In this document: positions 7,439 through 17,193 of the stretch, piece after piece | Position numbering within the stretch: the first letter of the stretch is position 1 | How the letters are laid out: every line of letters begins with the position of its first letter | NCBI GenBank assembly: GCA_965262665.1 | Contig: CBDHFR010000004.1 | Coordinates: 3,410,001-3,474,000, forward strand | Direction of reading: 5' to 3' | DNA from: CBDBND01 sp965262665 | Lineage (GTDB): Bacteria > Pseudomonadota > Alphaproteobacteria > Rhodospirillales > Rhodospirillaceae | DNA: 64,000 nt | Position numbers and translations under genes: made by a program | The notes under the pieces: model-generated | Databases searched by the model: none | Told to the model about the DNA's origin: nothing | What the model saw: only the letters and a program-made list of their open reading frames with translations

Positions 7439-10400
7439 TTATTCCGCCGGCGCACCTGACGACGCAGAGACTTGAGCAGCGCTCGGAAGCTCTTTGCGTT
7501 CCCGGGACATCAGCGTGTACACCACGGGTACCACAAACAACGTAAAGAACGAGCCAAACAAAAGACCGCCGACAATCACCAGTCCGATTTGTTCGCGGCC
7601 TTCCGCACCGGCACCAGAGGCCATGGCCAACGGCACAGCACCGAGCACCATGGCACCGGTGGTCATGAGAATTGGGCGAAGGCGGAGAACGGCTGATTCC
7701 AGCGCCGCACTCATCTTGTCCATACCTTGTGCCCGCCTGGAGTTGGCAAATTCAACGATCAAGATGCCGTGCTTGGAAATCAGACCAATGAGGGTAATGA
7801 GACCCACTTGGCTGTAAACGTTGAGAGATCCGCCGGTGAGAGTCAGGGTGAGCAACGCGCCGGCGATGGCCAATGGAACGGTGATGAGAATGATGAAGGG
7901 GTCGATAAAGCTTTCAAATTGAGCCGCCAGCACCAAATAAATGAACATAATGGCCAGGACAAAGACCAATCCGAGACGCCCCGATGCATCCTTAAATTCC
8001 CGGCTCACGCCTGTGTAATCGATTTGCGCGGGCACCTGGGCAGCGTCCAAGACCGTCTGCTCCACCAGATCTAACGCTTCACCCAAGCTGGCGCCGGGAT
8101 AAAGGTTGGCCGTGATCGTGACTGCCCGCAATCGGTCAAAGTGCACCAACTCACGGGCGGCCACCGTTTCTTCCAATTGGACCAGATTGCCAAGAGGAAT
8201 GATGGCGCCGTTTTTTCCGCGGACAAACATGCGGGCCAAATCTTGTGGATCGGTCCGTTCGGACGGTTCGATTTGCACGATGACGTCGTATTGTTCGCCT
8301 GCCCGTTTGAAACGGGTGACATTGCGCCCACCCAGCAAAGTCTCGAGCGTGCGTCCGATAATGGCAACGGAAACACCGACGTCGACCACCTTGTCACGCC
8401 GTACTTCGGTACGCAGTTCGGGTTTGTTGAGTCGCAAGTCCGTGTCCAAATCACGGACGACGTCGCTGGTACTGAGGCGCGCCAGTGTTGCATCCACAAT
8501 CCGCTGTAAATCATCATACGACCCCGTCGTGCGCACGACCACTTCTACCGACTTGGCAACACCGCGGGAACCGAATGTCGGCGGCACCACGGCAAAGGCC
8601 ATGATGCCTGGAATGGCAAACAGTCTTGGCGAGATTTCCTCTGAAATATCATAGGTCATGCGATCGCGCTGATCCCACGGGATAAGGGATGTGAACGTGG
8701 AGGTCACGGTTGAGACCGGAAATCCCACCATAGTCATATAGTTTTCCACTTCGGGAATGGTTTGAATCACCTCCTCGACTTGCCGGGCATAGCTATACAT
8801 ATATTCTGGTGTCGCTCCTTCGGGGCCGATTTGCTGTGCAATCACCAGTCCGCTGTCTTCAAGCGGAGTCAGTTCCTGCTTCAAGGACGCGAATAAGGAG
8901 AAGGCGCCGACGGCAATGAGTCCAATCAAGACAACGACTAATGTCCTCGCCTTAAGTACAAGAGACAGAATACTACGATACGCCTGAGTTAATCTGGCCA
9001 ACGCCCCATCGATTGTTCCCGTTACGATGCCCTTTTCTTTTTCCTCCCGGAGTAAGCGGCTGCACATCATCGGGGTGAGTGTTAGCGCCGTGAGACCGGA
9101 GACCAGAACCGCGCCGGCTAAGGTCAGGGCAAATTCGGTGAACAGTTTGCCGACCGTGCCCGATGCAAACGAGATGGGAAAGAACACTGCGGCCAGGGTT
9201 GTCGACATAGCAATAATCGCGAAAGTGATTTGCTTGGAGCCCCGGATCGCTGCGGCAAAGGGCTCCAAACCACGCTCTATATTCCGGTGTATGTTTTCCA
9301 ACATGACAATGGCATCGTCGACCACCAAACCGATGGCCAAGACAAACGCTAAGAGAGTCAACACGTTGATGGAAAATCCAAATAAATTCATTACCGCCAA
9401 GGCACCGATAAGAGAGACAGGGATGGTGACCAACGGAATCATGCTGGCCCGGAATGTGTGGAGAAAAACGAAGATCACCAGCGAGACAAGGACAATGGCC
9501 TCAGCGATGGCGAAATAAACCGCCTTGATGGATTCCGAAATAAAGATGGTGGTGTCATAAGCGATCCGAACTTCAACCCCTTCGGGCATGGACTCCTGTA
9601 TAACTGGCATGAGGGATTTGAAAGCCGTGCTGACGTCAAGCGGGTTTGCGGTGGATTGTTTGACAGCGCCCACAACAACGCCTTCTTGTCCGTTCAGCCT
9701 GCTGATCTGGCGTTCTTCCTCTGGTCCCAACTCGATCCGCGCCACGTCGCCTAAGCGCACCATGTAACCGGCCGACTCTCTCAAAATGACGTTTGAAAAC
9801 TCATCGGGGGTGCGCAAATCGGTCTCGGCGACCACCGTGAATTCGCGGTCGACGCTTTCGATCCGACCCGATGGCACCTCAAGATTTTGTTCCCTGAGCG
9901 CCGTTTCAATATCACCTGTGGTGACGCTATAAGCCGCCATTTTGGCACGGTCCAGCCAGACTCTCATGGCATAGCGGCGGTGGCCGAACATTTCCACACT
10001 GGCTACGCCGGGAAGGGCTTGAACCTGGTCGACAACCAGTTGTTCGATGAACTCGGTCAGATCAAGCGACGAATACCGATCCGACGAAAATGCCATGTAT
10101 ATGATGGCCTGGGCATCGGCCTCGACTTTGGCAATGACCGGTTCATCCACTTCTTCAGGCAACAATCCGCGCGCCCGGCCGACCCGGTCCCGTACGTCGG
10201 ATGCGGCCGCATCAGGATTGCGGTCGAGAAGAAACCGGACGCTGATCTGGCTCTGTTCCGACCGGCTGATGGAACTGATGTAATCGACCCCCTCAATACC
10301 CGACAAAGCCTCTTCGATAGGATCGGTCACTTGCGTTTCAATGATGGACGCGCTGGCGCCGGGATAACGTGTGTTCACCGTCACCACGGGAGAATCGATG

Positions 10401-10516
10401 TTGGGGTATTGGCGAATGGTAAGGGTCTACAAGGACACCAGTCCCAACAGAATGATGACCAGATTGATGACGGTGGCGAGGACCGGCCGGCGGATGCAGA
10501 GCTCGGTGACGCTCAT
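7439..10516 (-). pseudogene. RND efflux permease, early nonsense codon
   Basis: A resistance-nodulation-division inner-membrane pump of the AcrB/MexF type; the family exports drugs or metabolites by proton antiport with an adaptor and outer-membrane channel. The ATG at 10516 overlaps the adaptor's stop (ATGA) and starts SVTELCIRRPVLATVINLVI, the expected first membrane helix. An in-frame TAG at 10427-10429 (codon 30) then separates it from TLTIRQYPNIDSPVVTVNTR. The remaining ~995 codons are uninterrupted, with the RND signatures GLVVDDAIVMLENI and LISKHGILIVEFAN and the usual total of ~1025 residues. Re-initiation at the GTG at 10387 would lose the first helix. Confidence 0.85.
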
Positions 10517-11586
10517 ACGCCGGGGCTTCCAAATTGGGTTGCATCAATCACCGGCGTTCCATCGCGCAGCTTTATTTGACCGGCGCTGACGATCGTCATT
10601 CCCGGCTCAAGTCCGGTGAGAATTTCCACCAAACCGTCAATGCGTCCACCCGTTGTCACCACACGCAACGTGGCAATACCGTTTTCCACGACGAAGACAT
10701 TTTGCCGTGACTGTATGGGAACCAAAGCCCGCTCAGGAATCATCATGGCATTTTCCCGGCGCTCAAAAATAATCGCCACACGGGCAAACAACCCAGGGCG
10801 GAGCCGGCCGTCCGGATTGGACACGGTGGCGCGCAGGTTTACACTGCGTCCGGATGACTCAATCCTGGGATCGATGGCATAGACTTCACCAGCAAATTGC
10901 TCGCCGGGATAAGCATCGACGCTGACCATGACGGATTGCCCCGTGCGAACCACCGACAACAGAACTTCGGGTACTTGGAAGGCAACTTTGATAGGATCGA
11001 TGGCCTCGAGATTGACAATCTCTTGACCGGCGGTGATGTAGTCTCCGGGACTCACCTTGCGGATACCGATCACCCCTGAGAATGGCGCCCGAATTTCCGT
11101 TCTTTCGAGCCGCGCCCGGGCGAGGTCCAAGGTCGCTTGATCCTCCTGAAGTTTGGAGATCGCCTCGTCGAGAGCACGTTGAGTGCCAGCACCACGGCGT
11201 TCCAGATCAAGAGCACGATCGTAATTGGCCTGGGAGAGTTTGAGCCGGGCATCCGCTTGATTGAACTCAGCCCGATAAATGCTGTCATCGATGGTGATGA
11301 GCAGATCACCTTCCGCAACGTCCTGGCCCTCGTCAAACCCGATTCTCGCAACACGGTCGGCAATTTCGGACCGCATGATCACAGCTTCGTCCGAGGCCAG
11401 TGAACCAACAGCGACTTCCCGTTCAATAAAGGGAGCCGTTTCCACAACGGTCAATTCAACCGGAATAGCAAACTGGCGTTGTGACGGTGCATCAGCGCTT
11501 TGGCCTCCGGACGGTTGACCAAAGTACACGTAAGCGCCCGAAGCCAGGACGACGCCCAGCACGACTATGGTTAGCAATCGGGCCAT
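10513..11586 (-). CDS. RND efflux periplasmic adaptor (MFP)
   Basis: A 357-residue membrane-fusion protein. It has an N-terminal signal or anchor (MARLLTIVVLGVVLASGAYV), a barrel-sandwich segment (VGSLASDEAVIMRSEIADRV), a coiled-coil hairpin (FNQADARLKLSQANYDRALD and the following Glu/Arg-rich helix), the second lipoyl half IRAPFSGVIGIRKVSPGDYI, and a beta-barrel C-terminus. It overlaps the permease by 4 bp and is translationally coupled to it. Because the permease carries a nonsense codon, the adaptor now probably has no partner and may be next to decay. No outer-membrane TolC gene is nearby. Confidence 0.93.
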   Translation of the reverse strand: MARLLTIVVLGVVLASGAYVYFGQPSGGQSADAPSQRQFAIPVELTVVETAPFIEREVAVGSLASDEAVIMRSEIADRVARIGFDEGQDVAEGDLLITIDDSIYRAEFNQADARLKLSQANYDRALDLERRGAGTQRALDEAISKLQEDQATLDLARARLERTEIRAPFSGVIGIRKVSPGDYITAGQEIVNLEAIDPIKVAFQVPEVLLSVVRTGQSVMVSVDAYPGEQFAGEVYAIDPRIESSGRSVNLRATVSNPDGRLRPGLFARVAIIFERRENAMMIPERALVPIQSRQNVFVVENGIATLRVVTTGGRIDGLVEILTGLEPGMTIVSAGQIKLRDGTPVIDATQFGSPGV

Positions 11587-11616
11587 GAAAATTCCTAAAC
11601 TCTTTGTTGCACGCGA

Positions 11617-12258
11617 TTACGGACTTTGACTGCGCATCGCATTTACAAAATCGCCAATCCCGAGCCGCCGGGTTCTCTTAAGCCGTTCGGCCCGTAATAT
11701 TGATTGAACGTTCGTAATACTTTCTTCGATGATATCGTTAATGATCACATAATCATATTCTGGCCAATGACTCATTTCATCAGCTGCTTTCGCCATACGA
11801 CCTCTGACAATTTCTTCTGAATCCTGACCCCGGCCAGTGAGACGTTTTCCAAGCTCCTCATATGACGGTGGCAATACAAAAATACTTACGAGATCTTCAC
11901 GCGCCGACTCACGCAGTTGCTGTGTGCCTTGCCAATCGATATCGAACAACACGTCTTCGCCCTGAGACAGATGCTTTTCGACCAGAGGCCGCGGTGTGCC
12001 ATAGAAATTACCAAACACTTCCGCGTGTTCGAGTAACTCTTTGTTTTTTGCGTTAGTCTGGAACTCAGGTTCATCGATGAAAAAATATTCTTTGCCGTCC
12101 TGTTCGCCTGGGCGTGGCGGTCTTGTTGTGACTGATATGGACATAAACAGGCGGCTTTCCCGCTCCAGGATGGCCCGGGCGATGGTGCTTTTACCGGCTC
12201 CCGAGGGAGACGACAACACCAGCATCAGTCCGCGGCGCTGGATCGGCCCTTTAGACAT
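11617..12258 (-). CDS. gmk: Guanylate kinase
   Basis: A 213-residue enzyme that phosphorylates GMP to GDP, essential for nucleotide supply. It has the P-loop SSPSGAGKSTIARAIL near the N-terminus, the GMP-binding segment SVTTRPPRPGEQDGKEYFFI, and the EHAEVFGNFYGTP and DIDWQGTQQL motifs. It is complete, with no frame defect. It lies just downstream of yicC, the normal alphaproteobacterial pairing, and both are on the minus strand inside the inferred inverted segment. Confidence 0.97.
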   Translation of the reverse strand: MSKGPIQRRGLMLVLSSPSGAGKSTIARAILERESRLFMSISVTTRPPRPGEQDGKEYFFIDEPEFQTNAKNKELLEHAEVFGNFYGTPRPLVEKHLSQGEDVLFDIDWQGTQQLRESAREDLVSIFVLPPSYEELGKRLTGRGQDSEEIVRGRMAKAADEMSHWPEYDYVIINDIIEESITNVQSILRAERLKRTRRLGIGDFVNAMRSQSP

Positions 12259-12287
12259 TCCGTCTATTCTCCATCTCAGCCATCAAT

Positions 12288-13199
12288 TCATTCAACATTT
12301 TGTATCTGCTCTCTGAACTGATCAATCACCGCCTTGAGGTCAAGCCCGATGCGGGTGAGGTCTGCATCCGTTGATTTGGAGCACAGGGTGTTGGCTTCCC
12401 GGTTTAGCTCCTGGGATAGAAACTCCAAACGCCGGCCGCAGGGGCTGCCTTTGGTGACGAGATCCCGGCCTTGTGCGATATGAGCAGTCAAACGATCCAG
12501 TTCCTCTCTCACGTCTGCTTTGGTTGCGAGTATGGCCGCTTCCTGGACCAGCCGGTCTTCAGGCAACGAAGACGATCCCTCCAAAAGCGTATCCACTTGC
12601 GCTTTCAATCGCGCCTTTAAGGCATCGGGTTGGCTTACGGCGGTGTTTTTTGCGGCCGTTGTGAGAGAGTCCATTTCGCTCAATTGAACGGTGAGCGTGT
12701 CCGAGAGATGCTGCCCTTCTTCTTGACGCGCTTGAACCAGAGAAGCGAGTGCTTGATCCAACCCCGTAAGCAGGTTTTGGGCGCACGCGGTGCGCTCATC
12801 CTCGGTTTTAGCTGACGGATCAGCCGCTTCGACCACACCCTTAACCGCCATCAGACCGTCAAGCGTTGCCGGAACGACGCCGTCCGGTAAGTAGGTTGCC
12901 TTATTCGCGGCTAAAGCGATGAGCGTATCAAGGAACTCCTGATTGACCTGATAACCGTCCGCTGACCCTTTGTAGGTCACCGCGAGTGTGATGTTGAGGT
13001 TGCCACGGTTTAATTGACTGGCGGCCGTTTGGCGCACCTTTGGTTCGAGACCTTCATGGCCCGGGGGAAGCCGTAAGCGTATATCCAGCCCTTTGCCGTT
13101 GACCGTTCTCAGTTCCCACACCCAAGACAATGAGTCGTCGGGTGCCGTACCTTCGCTCCGGGCAAAGCCAGTCATGCTGTTGATGCCCACGAAACCCAC
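12288..13199 (-). CDS. yicC: YicC-family endoribonuclease
   Basis: A ~300-residue YicC protein; the E. coli homologue is an endoribonuclease implicated in small-RNA turnover. The start is either the GTG at 13199 or the ATG at 13175, which gives the family-typical MTGFARSEG beginning; I favour 13175 biologically and list the longest frame. Conserved parts are WELRTVNGKGLDIRLRLPPG, RQTAASQLNRGNLNITL and the C-terminal DUF1732 region (RRLEFLSQELNREANTLCSK). It is adjacent to gmk. A perfect palindrome, AACCACGTGGTT, lies just upstream of the start at 13222-13233. Confidence 0.93.
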   Translation of the reverse strand: MGFVGINSMTGFARSEGTAPDDSLSWVWELRTVNGKGLDIRLRLPPGHEGLEPKVRQTAASQLNRGNLNITLAVTYKGSADGYQVNQEFLDTLIALAANKATYLPDGVVPATLDGLMAVKGVVEAADPSAKTEDERTACAQNLLTGLDQALASLVQARQEEGQHLSDTLTVQLSEMDSLTTAAKNTAVSQPDALKARLKAQVDTLLEGSSSLPEDRLVQEAAILATKADVREELDRLTAHIAQGRDLVTKGSPCGRRLEFLSQELNREANTLCSKSTDADLTRIGLDLKAVIDQFREQIQNVE

Positions 13200-13294
13200 T
13201 CCCCAGTGGCGAAAAATTGAAAACCACGTGGTTATAAGGGCTTAGGGGTCCTCACGCCAGCCGTGAACAACGGTTAGGTAACTAGCACTGTGAG

Positions 13295-15132
13295 TCATTG
13301 GGTCAACGGTGACGTATGTTCCGTGAGAAAAGTCACGAAGTCCTGTGGCGGCAGAGGTTTGCTCACCAGATAGCCTTGTATTTCGTTGCACCGCAGATTT
13401 TTGAGGAAGCTGATGTGATCGTGCGTTTCGACACCTTCTGCAATCACCGACAAGCCCAAAGAATGACCAAGGCTGATCACGGCTTCGACTATTTTTCATC
13501 ATCCCGGTCGGTGCCAATGCCCCGCACGAATGAGGCGTCGACCTTAAGCCGCTGAACAGGAAAAGCCTGAAGATTGAAGAGAGGGGAATATCCGGTGCCT
13601 AAATCATCCATCGAGATACTGATACCCGCTTCGACCAGGTGTGCCACATTAGCGGTCACTTTTTCGGTTCGTTCCATGGCGACGGTTTCGGTGATCTCGA
13701 GATCAACCGCACTGATAGGTAATTGATGGTGTTCAAGTTGATCCATGACCTGAACGCTGAGGTCGCGATGTTTGAATTGGTGGCCCGAAATGTTGATTCC
13801 GACTTGTAATGGAGGCAGCGCCCATGGCGCGCCACGCCTCTGCTTGGGCACAGACTTTGTCGATAATCCAATCACCAATGGGCAGGATTAACCCGCTGGC
13901 TTTCGCTATGGGGATAAAGGTTGCCGGTGAAATGAAACCCAGGTCCGGATGGTTCCATCTGAGCAGTGCTTCGGCACCAATAACCATGCCTGTTTGGAGA
14001 TCCACTTGGGGCTGGTAGGCCAGCTATAGATCACGATTATCCAGCGCCGCCCTCAGATCGTTTTCTAGGTGTACTTTTTTACGAATTTCATCATCCATCG
14101 CCTGGTCGAAGTACCGGTAGGAGTGACGGCCTTCCGCCTTAACTCTATACATGGCCAATTCGGCGTGACGCATGAGATGGAGCGGGTCCACGTCATCTTC
14201 TGGATAAGCCGCGATGCCGATGCTGGCCGTTACTTTCAGTGTCCGGCCTTCAATAACAACGGGTTCGTCAAAGGTTTCTAGAATACGCCGAACCATGCGG
14301 CTGGCTGCATTCATATCCACTAAATGCTCAAGCAGAATGCCAAATTCGTCCCCGCCCAGGCGCGCCATGGTGTCGGTTGTCCGCATGAGCTTTTTTACGC
14401 GGTCGGTTACAGTCAAAATAAGTTGATCGCCTAGGTCATGCCCGAGCGCGTTGTTCACGTCCTTGAAATTATCGAGATCCATAACCATGACAGCCACGCG
14501 CACCTGAGCCCGCGCCGCGCGCTCTAAAGCAGAACTTAGCCGATCCGTGAAAAGATTGCGGTTAGGCAGGTCGGTCAATGTGTCGAATTCGGCTAGGTGC
14601 ACCAAATCTTCTTGCGCTTTTAACCGATCCGATATGTCTTCCTGAATGGAGACGAAATGCATAATACGGCCTGCCGTATCCCGGATCGGAGTTACGGTTT
14701 GATTAGCGGTATAGAGATGACCATCGCTGTGCCGGTTGACAGTTTGTCCACGCCAAATCTCGCCCGATGCAACTGTATCCTGCATGTCGGTAAAAAACTC
14801 TGCGTCATGCGCATTTGAATTGAGGAGATCAACGGTCTGACCAAGAAGGTCATTCTCTGCATATCCGCACATGCGGTAAAACGCATCATTTACCCATTTG
14901 AATCTGCCTTTTACATCAGTGACAAAGATTCCATTTGCCGCTGATTCCATGGCCTTGAGTTGCATGGCAACTATAGATTCGATCTCCCGCTGTTCGGTCA
15001 CGTCACGGAGTGTCGCTATTTTGCATCCGCACCGTGCCAAACAATTGGAGATGTCCGCATATCAACGAATGTGGGTTTTCCGTTTTGTGGCAATTCAAGG
15101 CTGGTCCACCCCTCATCCGAGGCATAGGGGAA
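13295..15132 (-). pseudogene. PAS-PAS-GGDEF-EAL protein, 3' part
   Basis: Reading down the minus strand from 15126: the rest of a PAS domain (YASDEGWTSLELPQNGKPTF), a second PAS (FVTDVKGRFKWVNDAFYRMC), a GGDEF domain with intact LGGDEFG, then an EAL domain with GAEALLRWNHP (EALLRW replaces the EALLR core), a GINISGHQF segment, LEITETVAM, DDLGTGYS and VIAEGVET. The family makes or degrades cyclic di-GMP. Lesions are a missing A at 15019-15022, an in-frame TAG at 14024-14026 between GGDEF and EAL (DL*LAYQPQVD), an extra G at 13821-13823 and a missing A at 13492-13496. The upstream half of the gene is at 5560-6417, on the other side of the inverted segment. Confidence 0.85.
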
Positions 15133-16058
15133 CTCCAATTCGGTGGTGGTGTGCCAGCCGGCGCGGTCCATGAGGAGGACGGCGTGTGAGCCGTCGGCGA
15201 CGGTGCGGCTAATCTCTTCGAGATGGGCCGGCATGGCATGGGTGTCGGCGAACGGCATCGCCACGGCCGCACCGGTACCGCGCGCCAGGCAGACGGCGCC
15301 GAACAGATAGGCGCTCTGGTAGCGCTGGTCCTTGGGCTGACGCGGACGGCTGCCGGTGCGCGCCCACTGCCGGACGATGCCGTTCTTCTGGCCAAGGCGC
15401 ATCTCGTCTTGCCACCACAGCTCGACCGGCGTTGCGGGCGGCAGGTGGGCTACCGCCGCGGCGAGCGCCCGGGGGAAGTTTCTTTAAACGTCTCCAGCAT
15501 TGCCGCATCTTGGCCCGGATGGCGCACCCGGGCGCTCATGTGCGAGAAGCCGAGATCGTGCAGCAGGCGCGAGACCGAGCGCTCGTGATACTCCACCCCG
15601 AAGCGGTCCCGGATAACCTCCTTGAGGTCGAGCCGGCGCCAGCGCACGACGCCGTCGCTGTCCGGCCCCGCCTCGACGATCTCCGCCAACGCCACCCTCT
15701 CCACCGCCGTCAGCTGCGGAACCGCGCCGGGAGATTTGTGGTCGTGCAGGCCCTCGGGGCCTGCCTGATTGAACCGGTACACCCAGTCGCGCAGGCTCTG
15801 GCGGTCCATGCCGCCAACCGCCGCCGCATCCCTACGGTTCATGCCATCATAAACCGCCGCAATCGCCAGAAGGCGGCGCACCTGATTGGGATCTGTCGCT
15901 TTGCGCGTCAAGGCCCGCGCTTGGACCGCGTCATAGTCCGTTCGCAACGGGATCTTCGCCGACATCAAATCCTCCATTTAAAGCCGGCTTTCTATGAATC
16001 ACATCATTGCGCCGTGGGGAATCCCTAAAAGAGAATCAATCTCAACGACCGCTGGTAT
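15127..16058 (-). mobile_element. IS630 (copy B), 5' part of the element
   Basis: The outer end is GACCGCTGGTATA at 16047-16059, matching the outer end at 6641-6653 of the complementary half. The inner limit is the GGGGAA inversion breakpoint at 15127-15132. The part contains the transposase start and the first two thirds of its gene. Joined with 6412-6652, it forms a ~1.17-kb element with matching ends, a normal IS630 size. In the reconstructed order this element lay between gloB and the ABC-transporter operon at 16137. Confidence 0.8.
15133..15977 (-). pseudogene. IS630 transposase (copy B), N-terminal two thirds
   Basis: The start ATG at 15977 gives MEDLMSAKIPLRTDYDAVQA, then the helix-turn-helix MNRRDAAAVGGMDRQSLRDW and the winged region with RSVSRLLHDLGFSHMSAR. 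The frame stops after ETFKETSPGRSPRR near 15450. The protein continues in the -1 frame as NFPRALAAAVAHLPPATPVE, WWQDEMRLGQKNG (first catalytic Asp) and LLMDRAGWHTTTELE (second). The -1 shift occurs at TTTAAAGAAA, so a programmed frameshift is possible, but simple decay is equally likely. The last ~75 residues are at 6412-6642. Confidence 0.8.
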
Positions 16059-16136
16059 AAAAGCTGCGAATGCCTCTATGATACGCCCAATTCGGGCCGC
16101 GTTTGAAGCCAATCCGTTGAGTTGATAGGCTGAAGC

Positions 16137-17123
16137 ATGCGTATTGTCATTCTTATTTTGATAACGCTTCTTAGCCCTGTTTCGTTGCAGGCCTGCGATG
16201 TCAACCGCCCTATTGTTTTCGCCGGATTGGATTGGCAATCGAACGCCTTTCACACCGCCGTCGCTCAGAGAATTATCGAGATTGGATACGGTTGTGAGAC
16301 TGACGTATTGCCTGGAACCACCATCCCTCTGCTCCAAGGCGTGGCGCAAGGCGATATCGACGTGGTGATGGAGGTGTGGAAAGACAATGTCACCGAAGTG
16401 TGGAACCGCGGATTACGCCGCGGACAAGTGGTGGAGTTGGGGACAAATTTCCCCGATGCGGAGCAGGGTTGGTTTGTGCCGCGCTACCTGGTTGAGGGAA
16501 CCGGCGCAAAGGCACCCGGCTTGAAATCTGTTTCCGATCTACCCGCCTATAAAGCGTTGTTCGCCGATCCTGAAGAGCCCGACAAAGGACGGTTTTATAA
16601 CTGCATTGCCGGCTGGAACTGTGAGGTCATCAACAGCGCCAAACTTCAAGCCTATGGTCTTGACGACCATTACACGAATTTTCGCCCTGGCACGGGTGCG
16701 GCCCTGGCGGCGGCGATTGCCTCTACATTTATCCGGGAACAACCAATCGTCACTTATTATTGGGGACCAACCTGGGTTCTCGGCAAGTACGATATGGTGA
16801 TGCTGAACGAGCCCCCATACGACGCAGAGATCTTTCAAGCGCTGGCGGCAAATCCTCAAGCGTTTGCGGCGACCGCCTATCCTGTGGTCGAAGTGGTGAT
16901 TGGCGCCAATCGACGCTTTGCTGAATCCGCACCGACCGTCATTGAGTTTCTCAAACGGTATGAAACCGATGCAGCGATGGTCAGTGCGGCTCTCGCATAC
17001 ATGGAAGACACAGGAAGTGACGCGGATGCCGCCGCCGATCATTTCCTTCGCACCCGAGAGGCGGTCTGGTTCCCTTGGGTTGACGCCGCGTCGGCAGAAA
17101 AGATTTCAGCCCAGCTGCAGTAA
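16137..17123 (+). CDS. ABC transporter substrate-binding protein (OpuAC/ProX type)
   Basis: A 328-residue periplasmic binding protein with a signal peptide (MRIVILILITLLSPVSLQAC). It resembles glycine betaine/choline/proline-betaine receptors: the start of the mature protein reads VFAGLDWQSNAFHTAVAQRI, followed by GDIDVVMEVWKDN and a YYWGPTWVLGKYDMVML segment with aromatic residues that could cage a quaternary amine. Permease and ATPase genes follow on the same strand with short gaps, giving a complete importer. The exact substrate cannot be set from sequence alone. It is intact and begins just beyond the IS630 copy B end. Confidence 0.88.
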   Translation: MRIVILILITLLSPVSLQACDVNRPIVFAGLDWQSNAFHTAVAQRIIEIGYGCETDVLPGTTIPLLQGVAQGDIDVVMEVWKDNVTEVWNRGLRRGQVVELGTNFPDAEQGWFVPRYLVEGTGAKAPGLKSVSDLPAYKALFADPEEPDKGRFYNCIAGWNCEVINSAKLQAYGLDDHYTNFRPGTGAALAAAIASTFIREQPIVTYYWGPTWVLGKYDMVMLNEPPYDAEIFQALAANPQAFAATAYPVVEVVIGANRRFAESAPTVIEFLKRYETDAAMVSAALAYMEDTGSDADAAADHFLRTREAVWFPWVDAASAEKISAQLQ

Positions 17124-17193
17124 GCGCTTTTCGCAATCCTTTGAATTTTCGGGCAGACTAAGACCAGTGTCATAAAAGCGGCAGGGGGCCGCC

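Larger units (their letters stand above)
6412..15132. other. Inferred 8.7-kb inverted segment
   Basis: The left breakpoint lies in TTCCCC at 6412-6417 and the right one in GGGGAA (its reverse complement) at 15127-15132. Flipping the segment joins LLGTQFGFP to YASDEGWTSLELPQNG and so rebuilds a complete PAS domain. It also joins WHTTTELEFP to DNITPLFLPP, which rebuilds an IS630 transposase. The same flip puts yicC and gmk downstream of mltG on the same strand, the usual alphaproteobacterial order. The segment holds gloB, an RND permease and adaptor, gmk, yicC and the rest of the PAS-GGDEF-EAL gene. The inversion is inference; the matching halves are read directly from the sequence. Confidence 0.8.

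Noticed and set aside
6412..15132. Invertible phase-variation switch
   Set aside because: The breakpoints share only 6 bp and there is no invertase gene nearby; a one-time rearrangement fits better.
15999..16349. A minus-strand frame upstream of the ABC transporter
   Set aside because: No homology pattern; it lies over the IS630 end and the binding-protein start.
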